DNA from: Meloidogyne chitwoodi
Lineage: Eukaryota > Nematoda > Chromadorea > Rhabditida > Meloidogynidae
Length of the DNA stretch: 64,000 nt
NCBI GenBank assembly: GCA_015183035.1
Contig: JACZZP010000016.1
Coordinates: 248,001 to 312,000 of the forward strand
Direction: 5' to 3'
In this document: piece by piece, positions 41,848 through 52,811 of the stretch
Layout of the letters: each line of letters begins with the position of its first letter
Position numbering within the stretch: position 1 is the first letter of the stretch
Notes under the pieces: generated by a model
Database searches by the model: none
What the model saw: only the letters and a program-made list of their open reading frames with translations
Told to the model about the DNA's origin: nothing
Position numbers and translations under genes: made by a program

Positions 41848-44016
41848 CCGTATTTACTCGATTAATTACCCTGGGTAATTATTGTTTCAACTTGTAGCTG
41901 GAGGGGGTAACTAATACAGGTGGGGTAATTAATAGAGGTAGGGTAATTATTTTTTCAACCGTTTTTGTGATTTAACAATATGAAAATTTGGCATAATGAA
42001 TTCGACAATTTGATTCTCTGTCAGTGAAAAAGGTTTGCATTCTGTTTTTCTTTTTTTATTCTTTATTTATGTAAAGGCTGCAATTTTATTTTTTAACTAT
42101 TTTTCCATTTAATATTTAATTCTTGTTCTTTCCCTTAATTATGATTTTAGAAAACTTCCGGTTAGGAAATATTTTTATAAGAAATATGTCGTTAGATGAT
42201 GAGATAATTGAATTGCAAGAGGAGCCACAAATTGTTAACAAAAACAAACGATATAAAAGCCATGAAACTTCAGTGAAACTTGAAGCAATTGAATGGGCTC
42301 GAAAGAATTCAGTACATTCTGCTGCAAGGAAATTTAATGTTGACAGGTTTGCATAATAATTTTTCTTTTTCATTTTTTATTTATAGAAAATTGATCAGAA
42401 ACTGGAGAAGTGATGAAAAAAAGCTCGAACAGCAGAGCAACAATATAAATGGGAAAAATCGAAAGAGGCTCGATGGAGGTGGCCGCAAAATTTTGCATCA
42501 TGATTTGGAGATAGAACTGTCAGACTGGGTGAAGGAAATGCGCGAACGTAAGCATTTGGTTTCAAGGCGAATTATTCACAATAAAGCCGTTGAAATATTT
42601 AAGAATACTGATCTAAAGGTTTGAAATTAATTATTAAATAAACTTCAAATTTAGTTATCTAATGGTTGGTTGGAAAATTTCATGAGGCGTAACAACTTTG
42701 TTATTCGCCGCGTCACTACAACTTGTCAGCACCCTCCTGAAAATTATATAGAGGCAATAGCGAAATTTATTGTCCATGTTGAACAGCGAAGGAAGAAAGT
42801 TTCTTTTTCTGAAATTATTGCAATGGATGAAACTGCTGTTTGGTTTGATGATCCTGGAGGGAGATGCGTAGATTCTCGTGGTGTTAGAGAAGTCTTTTAT
42901 GTGTTTGTTATATTTTCAAATTATTTTAGGTATCAGTCATAACAACAGGACATGAAAAGATGAGAATAACTGTTTGCCTTTCAGCACGTTCAGATGGAAG
43001 GAAGTTAACCCCTTATGTACTTGTTAAGAATAAGAGACCTATTCCACGTATTGTTGAGCAATTCAAAGGTAAAATAGCCATAAATTGGGCAGGATCCATT
43101 TGGATGAACGACACAACAATTGAAGATTATCTACGCAAGATTATTGGCTCAAATATTTTTGGAAAAAAAAGGTTGCTTGTTTGGGATACATTTACATCTC
43201 ATAAAAGCAATGCTACTTCAAGAGTTTTGAGTGAATTGAAGTTAGAGCCTGCTTTCGTACCAGGAGGTTGTACCAAATTCGTTCAAGTTTGTTTTCGGTG
43301 TTAGTTATTTAATTTTTTTAATTTTTAGCCTGGGGACATTAGTTTTAATAAACCATTTAAAGAGAAAGTGAGGCATTTTTATGAAGTATGGATGTTGAAT
43401 GGCGAAAGGCATGAATTTACTTCATCTGGAAATCCAAAACCACCATCTTTGGATATTGTTCTTGATTGGGTTTACAGATCCTGGTTGGAACTTTCTAAAG
43501 ATGTTATCATCAAATCATTTTTGGGTATATTTAATTTTTAATTTCTTTATATTTTTAATAATTTCAGCCTGTGGACTCTCAAATTCTCTTGATGGCTTAG
43601 ATGATGATTTAATAGCATGTTTCAAACCTAATGGTTCTATTGGTGAGAAGGGACTTGACATTCTTTCTGAAATGCGTACAAAATCGAAAGCAGCAGATGG
43701 GAGTTCTGAGCAGTCACAGATTGAAAATGATGAAGCCGATGATGAGGATGGTTATGGTGTAAATCTCAATGGTATAGAAGATGATCTTGATTTGTTTTTT
43801 GATATTGAAGTTTAATATTGGTTTTTTATTGATTTTATTAATAAATTATTATATAGTAATTTATGGTTGAATTTAATAGGGGGTAATTAATAGAGTGTGG
43901 AGAGGGGGGTAATTAATAGAGGTAGGGTAATTATTTTTTCAACCTATCGCTGGAGGGGGTAATTAATACAGGTGGGGCAATTAATTGGGGGAGGGTAATT
44001 AATCGAGTAAATACGG
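41848..44016 (+). mobile_element. complete pogo/Tigger-type DNA transposon
   Basis: Terminal inverted repeats begin CCGTATTTACTCGATTAATT and end with its complement ...CGAGTAAATACGG, flanked by TA on both sides, the target duplication of the Tc1/mariner-pogo group. Sub-terminal copies of GGTAGGGTAATTATTTTTTC lie near both ends. At 2.17 kb with one transposase gene in between, it appears structurally intact. The ends are GC-richer than the host DNA, which suggests recent arrival. Confidence 0.85.
42141..43815 (+). CDS. pogo/Tigger-like transposase (DDE_1)
   Basis: Catalyses cut-and-paste transposition. Six exons. An N-terminal helix-turn-helix is split by an intron (VKLEAIEWARKNSVHSAARK, then LIRNWRSDE). 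A CENP-B-type second helix-turn-helix follows (LDGGGRKILHHDLEIELSDW). In the DDE_1 catalytic core the first Asp is in AMDETAVWFDD (42,826), the second in LLVWDTFTSHKSN (43,185) and the third in the join VQ-PGDISFNKPFKEK (43,335). The C-terminal exon ends in a very acidic tail (NDEADDEDGYGV onwards, DDLDLFFDIEV). Introns at about 42,346, 42,619, 42,890, 43,285 and 43,520 have GT...TTTAG borders. No stop interrupts the exon chain. ATG 42,141 is the outermost in-frame start; 42,186 (MSLDDE) is an alternative. Confidence 0.85.
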
Positions 44017-44308
44017 TAGTTTATTTTTTATAATTTTTATTTTAATTGTTCATTTAATCTAAACTAATTATTATAAATTAAAAATTAATTAATAAGTTCA
44101 TTATTTATTTATTTTTATTAAAAAATGGGTAAGACTCTAAAGTCTCTTTTTAATTAAAAATACTAGTTTATTCTCTATTATTTATTTAAAAAATATTTTT
44201 TTTAAGCTTTTAATTTTGTAAAATTTAGAAATGTTAGAACACTTAAAACAAAATAAAAATATATAAAAAATTAGATCAATCAAAGCTACCAGCAGAAAAC
44301 CAAATTAA

Positions 44309-45728
44309 ATGTCAACTACGGATAGTGGAGAATATGGAGATGAAGAAGAGGAAATAACAACAACTTCTTTAACAGACGATAATAAATTGTTGATGATTAA
44401 AAATGAAAAATTAAATATTTATAAAAAAGAAGAAATTAAATTTTATTTTGACAAATACGGCAAAAGATGGGAATTTTTAACAAAAATTTTGTGTCCGAAA
44501 GATTTGGAATTAATTTGTGATGAATATTTGCTTGAAAAGTTGGATGAAAGAAGTGATAGAATACGTTTTTGGTATTTTTTTTTAATATTTTTTAAATAAA
44601 TTTTATTTAATTTTTTGAAAATACAAATTATTGGGGAGTTTGTTTATTTTTGCATTTTGTCCGCAAAATTATTTTTTTGCGGACAAATTTTAAATAATTT
44701 TAATTTTGTCCAAAATTTTAATTTATTTATTTTTTTTATTTTTATTCTTTTTATTTTTTAAATAAATTTAATAAAAAATAATTTTTTAATTAATTAATTT
44801 CCCACAGTTGTAAATATACTTTTGATTTTTTGTGCCCTTTTCGCGCTGTTATGGTTAGACGTAAAGCAACTTTATTTACTAGATTTGAACACAATCATTC
44901 TTTTGGAATTGAAAATTTTGAGGAAAACAATTTTAACGGTTTTTTAAATTTATTAGAATTTTTAAAAATTATTTTTTAAAGAAAAAGAAGACATTTGTTC
45001 ATTATCAAGTTGTCCTCAACTTACAGAGGAATTAAATAATAATTTTGAATTGAATTCTTTAGAAGACGAAATGAAGCACCTGGCAGAACAACTTTCTCTA
45101 ATTTTTCAAATTTATGAGTTTGTTTTTTTTTAATTTTTATTTTTTATAAATTAGTGTATTTTTATGCATGTCACGAATTTATTTATTTTAATAATTTAGG
45201 TATTTTTTTATTTAAATTTTCCAAAAATTTAAAGTTAAAAAATTATTTTTATATTTTAATAAAATTATTTTTTGCCTAAAAAATTAAAAAATTTATTAAA
45301 GTGAATGTCCTATATTTATTGGCAATATTTCTTCTCAATTTGGCTGTATGATTTCCTTATCAGACAAAAATACGGATATTTTAGTTACTGAATTTAAAAA
45401 TTGTCTTTTTAATAAAGAAGAGATTTGGTCAAAGAATTGTGGTCAAATTAATTTTTTAAATTTGGTTTGAATTTAATTTTAATTAAAAAATAGGATTTGG
45501 AATTTTCATTAAATTTTAAAGGAAAATTAATTTTTTTGTCAAATTTTAAATAATTTTTACAATATTTTAAGCAAAAATTTTTATTTAAATTTTAATTCTT
45601 AATTATGAAAATTCAAAAAAAAAATTATAAAATTTTATTAATATTAAAAAAAAATTTTTTTTAAATAAAATTTTCAGTTGCGAGAGAAATGTGAACAGTT
45701 TTTTGATGTTGTTGATGTTACTTCTTGA
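44309..45728 (+). CDS. protein with a WRKY/FLYWCH-like zinc-binding motif
   Basis: Exon 1 (44,309 to about 44,567) starts MSTTDSGEYGDEEEEITTTS, acidic, then a helical charged block (EEIKFYFDKYGKRWEFL). Exon 2 (from about 44,809) encodes CCKYTFDFLCPFRAVMVRRK followed by ATLFTRFEHNHSF. The C-x7-C-P ... H-x-H pattern with a basic strand between resembles the WRKY/GCM/FLYWCH class found in transcription factors and Mutator-type transposase N-termini. Later exons at about 44,985-45,118, 45,300-45,470 and 45,677-45,728 end QFFDVVDVTS. No transposase core follows, so a small DNA-binding or domesticated protein is plausible. There is no signal peptide. Confidence 0.5.
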
Positions 45729-46270
45729 TTTTTTAATTTTTTTTTAATTTTAAATATATTTTTTAATAAACTTATTCTTCAATTTTTTAATAAATAATTA
45801 AAAAAATTTTTTAACTTTTTTTGTAAAAATTTGTATTTTTATATGCTTTATCAAATATTTAAATAATATAAAATGATAGAGTTAAAATTGAAAATATAAA
45901 TAAATTTATATAAAGCTTTTTTAAAATATATATTTAAATCTAAAAATTTCAATTTTTGCTGAAAATATGTAGTTGATGGATTTTTATTTGCGGATTTATT
46001 TTTGCGGACTTTCTTCACTTATTCGATTTAAAATTTAATTTTTTAGCATTAAAAAGCCACGTAAAAATCTATAATTTTTTTAAAATAAATTAAAGCGTTA
46101 AATAAAAATAAATCAATTAAAGTGAAATTTATAAAAATATTTGTTTTCGTTTAAATTCGTATTTTTTAATTTTTAGTAAATTTAATTAATTTTTTTTTGT
46201 TTTACGGAGAAAATTGAAAAATAGTTTTTTTAAAAAATAAAATTTTGTTTATTTTTGCCCATTATTTTAC

Positions 46271-47185
46271 TCATTCACTATCATTTTCATTAAAATTATC
46301 AGTATTGTGTTCATCAGAAGCATAATATCCCTTTTCTTCTTCTTCACTATTTTGCTTAGTAAATAATTCTTCTGATTGTACTGCTTTATTTTTTGGAAGA
46401 GAGAGCTCACCTTTAATTAAATAAAATATATTAATTTTATTTAATTAATTAATTTTTAAATTATAATATTTAATACCTTTAGATGCAAAATTTCTTCCTA
46501 AATTAAAATTAAAAATTTATTTTAATTTTTATTAAAAAAATTTAATAAGTCTAACCTCGATATTGTTTTTTGGGAAAATTTTGGTGATGAAGCAGAGTTG
46601 GTTCTTCTAATTTTATTACTTTCTGTGGAAGGGAAAGCATACCTTAATTAAAATAAAAAATAAAATATATTTAGTAAAATAAATTTAAAAATTAAATTAA
46701 ATTATAAAAAATTTTTTTAACTAAATTTAAATAAACAATTTCTTAAATTTTTTAATAGAGATGACTTGATGAAAATCGATAAAAAAATTTTTCAATAAAT
46801 AATATTTTTATTAATTTAATTTATTTTATTAATGTAATAGAGTGTTTCATAAACACTAAATACTTAAAGTAAAAAACATAAAAAAAAATTTTTTTTTTTA
46901 AATTTAATATACCAGTGGTAGGATGTTTCTTCTCATTTCTACGATATACTCTGTTTGCTTAAAATAAAAAATATTAAAAAAAAAATTTTTTTAATTTAAA
47001 ATACAAATGATAGGAAGACGGTCAGCATTAGCTTGGCTAAATATGTATTGTTTCTTTGCTAAAATATTTTAAAAAAAAATTTTTTTAATTAATAAACCAA
47101 TTGAAGATCGTGAACTATTTTCAACCAAATTTAATTGGATATAAATAAATAATAAAAAAAATATTGTTTTTAAAGAAGAATTCAT
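46271..47185 (-). CDS. small secreted protein from many mini-exons
   Basis: Exon 1 (about 47,098-47,185) encodes a signal peptide, MNSSLKTIFFLLFIYIQLNL then VENSSRSS. Tiny exons follow near 47,025, 46,915-46,960, 46,560-46,650 and 46,480-46,505. The last exon (46,271 to about 46,412) reads ELSLPKNKAVQSEELFTKQN and then an acidic end with DNFNENDSE. Two of the exons can both be read as G-x-LSLP-x-K, hinting at exon duplication. Phases of the middle mini-exons are uncertain. The acidic polar mature protein has no known domain. Confidence 0.45.
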
Positions 47186-47768
47186 AATTAAAATTAATAA
47201 GAAAAAAATTTCTTTAATTTTTTAATTTCTAAAAAATAATTAGATTTAATAAACATTTAAATATAGCCGTTAAATTAATAAATATATTTACTATATTTAT
47301 AATTTTAAAAATTTTCTAAAATTCAAGTTTAACACTTTTTTGATTTAGGAGGTTATAATTCAGAAGGTGTTTTCTTTTGTTATATAAAATAAAAAAAATA
47401 AAAAATAAAAAAAATAATATTATATTTAATTTAAAATTATTCAAAATTTTAAATTACATAATAGAGAATATAAAATAATATTTTATTTAATTTTCTAAGG
47501 TAAAAAATTTTAAAAATTAATTTTATGTCGCTTTAATTAAGATTTATTAAAAGTGCTAATTGGTCTACCTTTTCCCTTTAAAAATAATTTTTTTTGCATT
47601 TTTATTTAAAAAATCTATATTATGAGGTATTCACAATCACTTGTGAATTTTTGCTTTTTTCTCTAATTTAAATTTATTTTTTTATTTTTTTTTGCATTTA
47701 AAACACAAGTGATCATAACATAAAATGCGAGTTTATTACTATATACTTATAAAAAAGGTGGACTTGAG
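47186..47768. other. AT-rich intergenic DNA
   Basis: No gene. A loose inverted match (TCACTTGTG at 47,637 against CACAAGTGA at 47,705) is the only structure noticed. Confidence 0.35.
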
Positions 47769-48235
47769 CGAAAAGAAAAAATTACGCTTTAACGGATTAA
47801 GTTAGAGGTCTGAAAGTTTGACATCTTGCTGGGTACTTTTAATGGGGCATCTGGGAAAAATAAGGATTTTTTGGTACCGTGGTTCCTTGGTACCTAAATC
47901 GCGTTGGTCACATGGATATCTCGGAAACGAGGGCAGATAGCGGAAAACTTCCGCTGGGAGGCACTTCCGCACCAATAAGCTGATATCGAATTTAAAAAAA
48001 AAATTTTAAAAATATTAACGGGGAACCCGGTAGGCGCGAATTCGCAGACGCCCCATATATTCGCCGTGCCATAACTTGATGGGGAATTGATGTAATGAGC
48101 TCAAATTCAGAATATAGATGTATCGTCTTAAGATGAAGGTGCTTTCATCACCAAAAGTTTTGTGACACTCAAATGTAGCACTGAACTGGGTGTTTGGACA
48201 CTTCAGTGATGGATATCTCGGGAATGAGAAGAGAT
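47769..48235. repeat. dispersed repeat, copy 1 (direct partner at 50.28 kb)
   Basis: Starts GAAAAGAAAAAATTACGC and ends with GCACTGAACTGGGTGTTTGG and a few more bases. Conserved landmarks are TCTGGGAAAAATA, GATAGCGGAAAA, TTCCGCTGGGAGGC and CCCGGTAGGCGCGAATTCGC. It is GC-richer than its surroundings and has no coherent protein. The pair at 47.8 and 50.3 kb is separated by the kinase fragment, minisatellite and Helitron end. Confidence 0.7.
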
Positions 48236-48912
48236 CGCAGAAAAGTTCCAACGGTAGAATTTTAAGTTGGAACAAGTAGATATCTTTAAGAAAAAACTCG
48301 GATTCGAATTTCGGATTTGAAGGGTAGTTATTGGTCTACAAAAATTCAAAATTCCGAAATTTTTTGAGATTGAAAAATTGAAAAGCCTTTAAGGGATATC
48401 AATCAGTTGAGAGTGACCTGTCATAAAAGAAGAGAGAAAATGTGAAGCAAAAAGTTTCTGAAGCAGGGGAAAAAGTGAAGCAAGGGATGAAGCATGCAAA
48501 ATACAAATTACAAAATTACAAGCCAATATCCATTTATGTTGATCAATTATTAAATTAAATAATAATTGGTTTGTTGAACAGAAAATAATTGATCAAAATT
48601 CAGAAATTTTAAAACATCAATTTGTTCATAAATTGATATATTTTTCATATTTTTCTAAAAATATAGAATACAAAATATCAATATTAAATCATTTAATTGA
48701 AAAACGCTAATCTTCTTTTTTTATTAAGAATGTCTATTTTTAAATAAATTGAATTTTTAAAAATTTATTTTTATCAAAGCAATTTTCCCACAATCAAAAA
48801 AAAATGTTGAGGTTAAATGCCACAATTTTTTTTACATAAATTGCTTTCCCTTATACATTTTTTGCCCTTTTTATTTTTTTTAATAAATAATCTTATTTTA
48901 TATTTTGGAAAG
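48236..48912. other. repeat-flanked non-coding DNA
   Basis: 48,310-48,500 is mixed-composition, the rest AT-rich. No gene is seen before the kinase fragment. Confidence 0.35.
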
Positions 48913-49140
48913 GCAGTTTATTGGCAAAAGAAGCAAGAAAATTTTTTAGACAAATAATTTCTGCACTTGATTTTTGCCATGCACATAATATTTTTTTGTT
49001 TTTTTAATTTTTTTTTAATTTTAAGCCATCGTGATTTAAAAACTGAAAATTTATTACTTGATGAAAGGAATAATATTAAAATTGGTTTTTTAATTAAAAA
49101 TTTTAATTTAATTGAAAAAAAGATTGCCAATTTTGGAATG
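48913..49140 (+). pseudogene. fragment of a SAD/BRSK-type Ser/Thr kinase
   Basis: One frame reads [20 protein letters not shown] then HAHNI. After a short intron-like stretch (about 48,994-49,023) it continues HRDLKTENLLLDERNNIK. After a further AT-rich stretch it ends KIANFGMG. These are kinase subdomains VIa-VII; the spacing and wording match SAD-1/BRSK kinases of neuronal polarity. The catalytic HRDLK is kept, but the expected Pro is Thr (KTEN) and the Mg-binding DFG is NFG, and the reading runs straight into the minisatellite. No other kinase exons are visible. A gene piece captured or broken by repeat insertion is more likely than a working gene. Confidence 0.7.
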
Positions 49141-49149
49141 GGCTTCGCC

Positions 49150-49838
49150 CGAGGAGAGACATCCATCTGCAATGATGGACCGAGGGCCGAAGGCCCGAGT
49201 GTGACACCCATCTGCAATGATGAACGAGGGCCGAAGGCCCGAGGTGTGACATCCATCTGCAATGATGAAACGAGGGCCGAAGGCCCGAGGAGTCACACCA
49301 TCTTCATTGAAGAACCGAGGGCCGAAGGCCCGAGGTGTGACATCCATCTGCAATGATGGAACCGAGGGCCGAAGGCCCGAGGAGAGACATCCATCTGCAA
49401 TGATGGACCGAGGGCCGAAGGCCCGAGTGTGACACCCATCTGCAATGATGAACGAGGGCCGAAGGCCCGAGGTGTGACATCCATCTGCAATGATGAAACG
49501 AGGGCCGAAGGCCCGAGGTGTGACATCCATCTGTATTGAAGAAACGAGGGCCGAAGTCCCGAAGTGTGACATCCATCTGCAATGATGGAACCGAGGGCCG
49601 AAGGCCCGAGGAGAGACATCCATCTGCAATGATGGACCGAGGGCCGAAGGCCCGAGTGTGACAACCATCTGCAATGATGAACGAGGGCCGAAGGCCCGAG
49701 GTGTGACATCCATCTGCAATGATGAAACGAGGGCCGAAGGCCCGAGGTGTGACATCCATCTGTATTGAAGAAACGAGGGCCGAAGTCCCGAAGTGTGACA
49801 TCCATCTGCAATGATGGAACTGAGGGCGAAGGCCCGAG
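49150..49838. repeat. GC-rich higher-order minisatellite
   Basis: Basic units of about 45-48 bases, each with ACATCCATCTGCAATGATG and the hairpin GGGCCGAAGGCCC. Units with GGAGAGACATCC, GTGTGACACCCATC and GGTGTGACATCC alternate, and the whole order repeats about every 229 bases (starts near 49,150, 49,379 and 49,609). ORFs through it on both strands are repeat translations, not genes. The motif GAGGGCCGAATGCC recurs once at 50,023. Confidence 0.9.
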
Positions 49839-50087
49839 TTGATACCATCAGAATGATAAAACATTGGGACAAGGATAATCGAGTATGATGAATTCAATGG
49901 GCATGGTCATTTTGGTGCGCAAATTGAGTGTGGCACTGAAATGGCCAAATAATAAATAAATTAAAAAAAAAAGGCGGGATTTAGTGGGAATAATGGAAAA
50001 TCGGCTATTTTAGAGTTGCGAGGGCCGAATGCCTGTGGTTTAACATATATTGGGACCCCGTACATTTAATAAGAGAAGCTAAAAATT

Positions 50088-50246
50088 CTAGCAGCGCGCG
50101 AAGCGCGCCCCAAAGCCCGATAGGGCTTTTTATCACCCAAAAATAATTTTTACACAAAATTTTTTTAACTTTCTAAATTTTTAAATACATTATGCTATTC
50201 TTACATCCCATGTACTGCACTACTGAGTTGTGCACGCTTTCACTAG
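50088..50246 (+). mobile_element. 3' end of a non-autonomous Helitron
   Basis: The block from CTAGCAGCGCGCGAAGCGCG through GGGCTTTT and ATTATGCTATTCTTACATCC to the hairpin TGCACTAC-TGA-GTTGTGCA and CACTAG is about 90 percent identical to 62,104-62,266. It ends with CTAG followed by T, the CTRR|T terminus of Helitrons. One hairpin base pair is mismatched here. Its 5' end is not identified; it may include the minisatellite and kinase fragment. Confidence 0.7.
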
Positions 50247-50280
50247 TTCATATAAATATATAAAAAACCTAACATTCGCG

Positions 50281-50725
50281 CGAAAGAAAAAATTACGCCT
50301 TAACGGGGAACGGGAGAGGTCTAAAAGTTCGACATACTGCTGGGTACTTTTGACTGGGCATCTGGGAAAAATATAGATTTTTGGGTACGGGGGTCCCTTC
50401 CTGCCGAAACAGCCCCCGCTCCGGGTCTATCTCGGGAACGGGAGGAGATAGCGGAAAATTTCCGCTGGGAGGCTGGTGTCCCACGATTAGTAGATATTGA
50501 ATAAAAAAATATTTTTGAAAAAATATCAACGTGGAACCCGGTAGGCGCGAATTCGCAGACGCCCCATATATTCGCCGAGCCATAACTTGATGGGTATTTA
50601 TGTTTTTTAGTTCAAATTTGGTACATAGCTGTATAATTCTATGTGGAAGGGATCTACAGCTTTGGAAGTGGGGTGACACTCAAATGTGGCACTGAACTGG
50701 GTGTTTGGACAGTTCAGTGCAAAAA
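50281..50725. repeat. dispersed repeat, copy 2
   Basis: Direct partner of 47,769-48,235. It begins 34 bases after the Helitron terminus. It includes CCGGTAGGCGCGAATTCGCA and the TTGATGGG block. The ORF across it on the minus strand is not conserved between the copies, so it is not a gene. Confidence 0.7.
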
Positions 50726-51196
50726 TGTTGAGTGTCAAATGTGCCATTTGATAAAGCATTTGATGTGAGTCAATTATATATATGACATGTTTGGGGTACA
50801 TTTGAGTCTGGAGGAGTTAGTGTCAGAAAATGATTTGCGACTTAAAGAGTTTTTTGACTCTAACTTTGCGGGAAAATTTTTTAAAAAATTTCTGTGAACG
50901 GATTTGAGTTTAGTTGCTATTTTTACCCTATAAAAATTATTTATGAAAATTTTTTTTAGATTTTCCATGTTTTTACCTCTATTTTTTTGAAACTTTTTTT
51001 TGGACAAAATAGGCCAAATAATATGTCAAAATGAATCGAAAACAGATTCTAATTCAATATTATGCTTTATTTTATTTGTTTTTAAAATTTGCCCATTTTG
51101 TCCAAATGACCATTGTTTTATTTTTTTTTATTTTTCTTAAATGGTACTTTTTATTTTTTCTTTTATTTTTTTAAATTTAAATTTATTTATTTTTTA
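50726..51196. other. intergenic DNA
   Basis: No supported gene. A minus-strand ORF (50,774-51,007) is Lys/Phe-rich and looks composition-driven. Confidence 0.35.
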
Positions 51197-51475
51197 GTTT
51201 GAAGGAAAGTTGCAAAAAAATTTAAGAGAAAAGAGGATAAAATTGAGGTTTTTTTAATTTTATTTTTGCTATGATTTTTTTGTTTACGATGCTCAAAATG
51301 GAACAACTCCAAATTCTATTCCAAGACAGATACCGAGTGCTAAACTTACGTTAGTTTAAAACTTTTTTATCTATTTTTTTTTTGTTTATAAACTTTTATT
51401 TTTAGTATTGGAATTGGCAAGAGGGTTCGAGATATTGTTGCAATATTTCCACAAGGAGATCCTGATGAACCATAA
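51197..51475 (+). pseudogene. C-terminal exons of an unidentified gene, possibly broken
   Basis: Coding-like pieces: FEGKLQKNLREKRIKLR (51,199-51,248) between an AG acceptor and a GT donor; YDAQNGTTPNSIPRQIPSAK (about 51,286-51,345), which lacks a clear acceptor; and after a good intron IGIGKRVRDIVAIFPQGDP ending at TAA 51,473. The wording looks like a real conserved protein end, but I do not recognise it and no upstream exons are visible. The stop is only 51 bases before the next gene's ATG, an operon-like spacing. Confidence 0.4.
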
Positions 51476-51526
51476 AAGCTTTGTTTTTCTGAACATTTGA
51501 ATCGTGTAGACAAAAAGATTTTTTAA

Positions 51527-52811
51527 ATGTCAAGTTCAGATTCTACACAATCTTCTTCAAAGGTTTTTTTAATAATGACGATGCATTTAAACTTTTAATG
51601 GTCAAATTTTTGCTATTTAGTTTTTACAAATTGATCATATCGGTATTGGGGAAACACCCGGAAATGGTTTTGAATATGTTTTGGCTGTAGTTGATAGAAC
51701 AACTGGACGACCTATTGAATTTAAACCTGCCGCATTTGTTAGCTTGCAACCGAGATTTAAACCTGCTGAGGAACTGTTAAGTGGACGATAGTAAAAAATA
51801 ATTTTTTTAATTTATTAAAATAAATTTTTAAACGTAAAAGGATCGCCGATTATTCTCAAGATTTTTCAATATCTTTGGATGAAATGAAATCTGAACGTGT
51901 AGACTGACTAAAAGCTTCGGAACTGCTAAAAATAATAAAAAACGAAGCTAATATTTGACGCAGCATTAAAAACGTTTATTTTAAATTATTTATTTAATAT
52001 TATATAAAGTTCAGGAAACATTAGATGCAATGTCAACAACTGCTTTTTCTTCTCCAAATACTTCTATTGCATCTTTATTTAAAAAAGAAGAATTTGATGA
52101 TAAATCTCCTTCAAATTTTATGGAAGATGACAAAACTAAATTATTATCATTTTTTGAAAGGGTTTTAATTTTTTTAAATGATTAATGGTCTGAATGATAT
52201 TATTTGTTAATTATTCAGGTTTCAAGTGGAATGTTACCTATACCAAATTATAATGCAAAAAGTGTCCTCTGATGTTTATAAAATTGACCAATTTTTACCT
52301 GAAAATTTTGAACAATTTAAATCTGAATATGAAACAGTGTCTATGCAATTCTTTAAATCTATGGATTCTTTTCAATATTTGGTCAAATCTGGTATTATTT
52401 TATAATTAAAAAATATTTTTAAAGTTATTTGTTTGCAAATCCAGGAGTACGATGTACAATTGCTTTAAAAATGATTACTTTGGCAAAATTTATTCAGGTT
52501 TTTGAATATAAAATAAAAAAAGATTTTTGGGAAATATATTCAAATTTCGATTAAATTATTATTTTTTTGTTTAAGCATTTTTTTAAAAGCAAAGGCAGAG
52601 CCGGAACGTTCATATCAGCCGGTGAAATTCAAGACTTTTCATTGCCTCCCATAATGACCGATTATTTTCGTAATGAATATTTAGATTTATTTTAATTTTC
52701 TCTATTTTAATTTTTAAACATATTTTCAGGAGAAGGAATTGGAAAAAACGCAATAAAATTTAAAATTTCGGCAAAGAAGAAAAATTGAGCTTTAGCTGAT
52801 CTTTTATGTTA
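51527..52811 (+). pseudogene. RPA49-like RNA polymerase I subunit, disrupted
   Basis: The intact protein family (A49/POLR1E) is a nucleolar Pol I subunit that helps initiation and elongation. Start MSSSDSTQSSSK (51,527-51,562). The exon at 51,621 reads FEYVLAVVDRTTGRPIEFKP then AAFVSLQPRF, the A49 dimerisation-domain pattern. After that come DKTKLLSFFERV, LPIPNYNA then DVYKIDQFLPENF, the conserved linker, then TIALKMITLAKFIQHFFKS and KNAIKFKISAKKK of the tandem winged-helix region. Damage: the splice junction after LLSGR would create TAG, there are in-frame TGAs after ERVD (51,906), EANI (51,956) and AKKKN (52,785), and a one-base shift lies in an A run at about 52,258. The order and intron phases are otherwise normal. 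A recent pseudogene is most likely; assembly errors are an alternative. Confidence 0.65.

Noticed and set aside
49108..49897. Several long ORFs on both strands (up to 254 codons)
   Set aside because: They translate the minisatellite; the same Arg/Ala/Phe/Gly/Pro words recur in different frames and no coding constraint is visible.
50293..50679. 128-codon minus-strand ORF
   Set aside because: It lies in the dispersed repeat, and the corresponding frame is not open in the copy at 47.8-48.2 kb.
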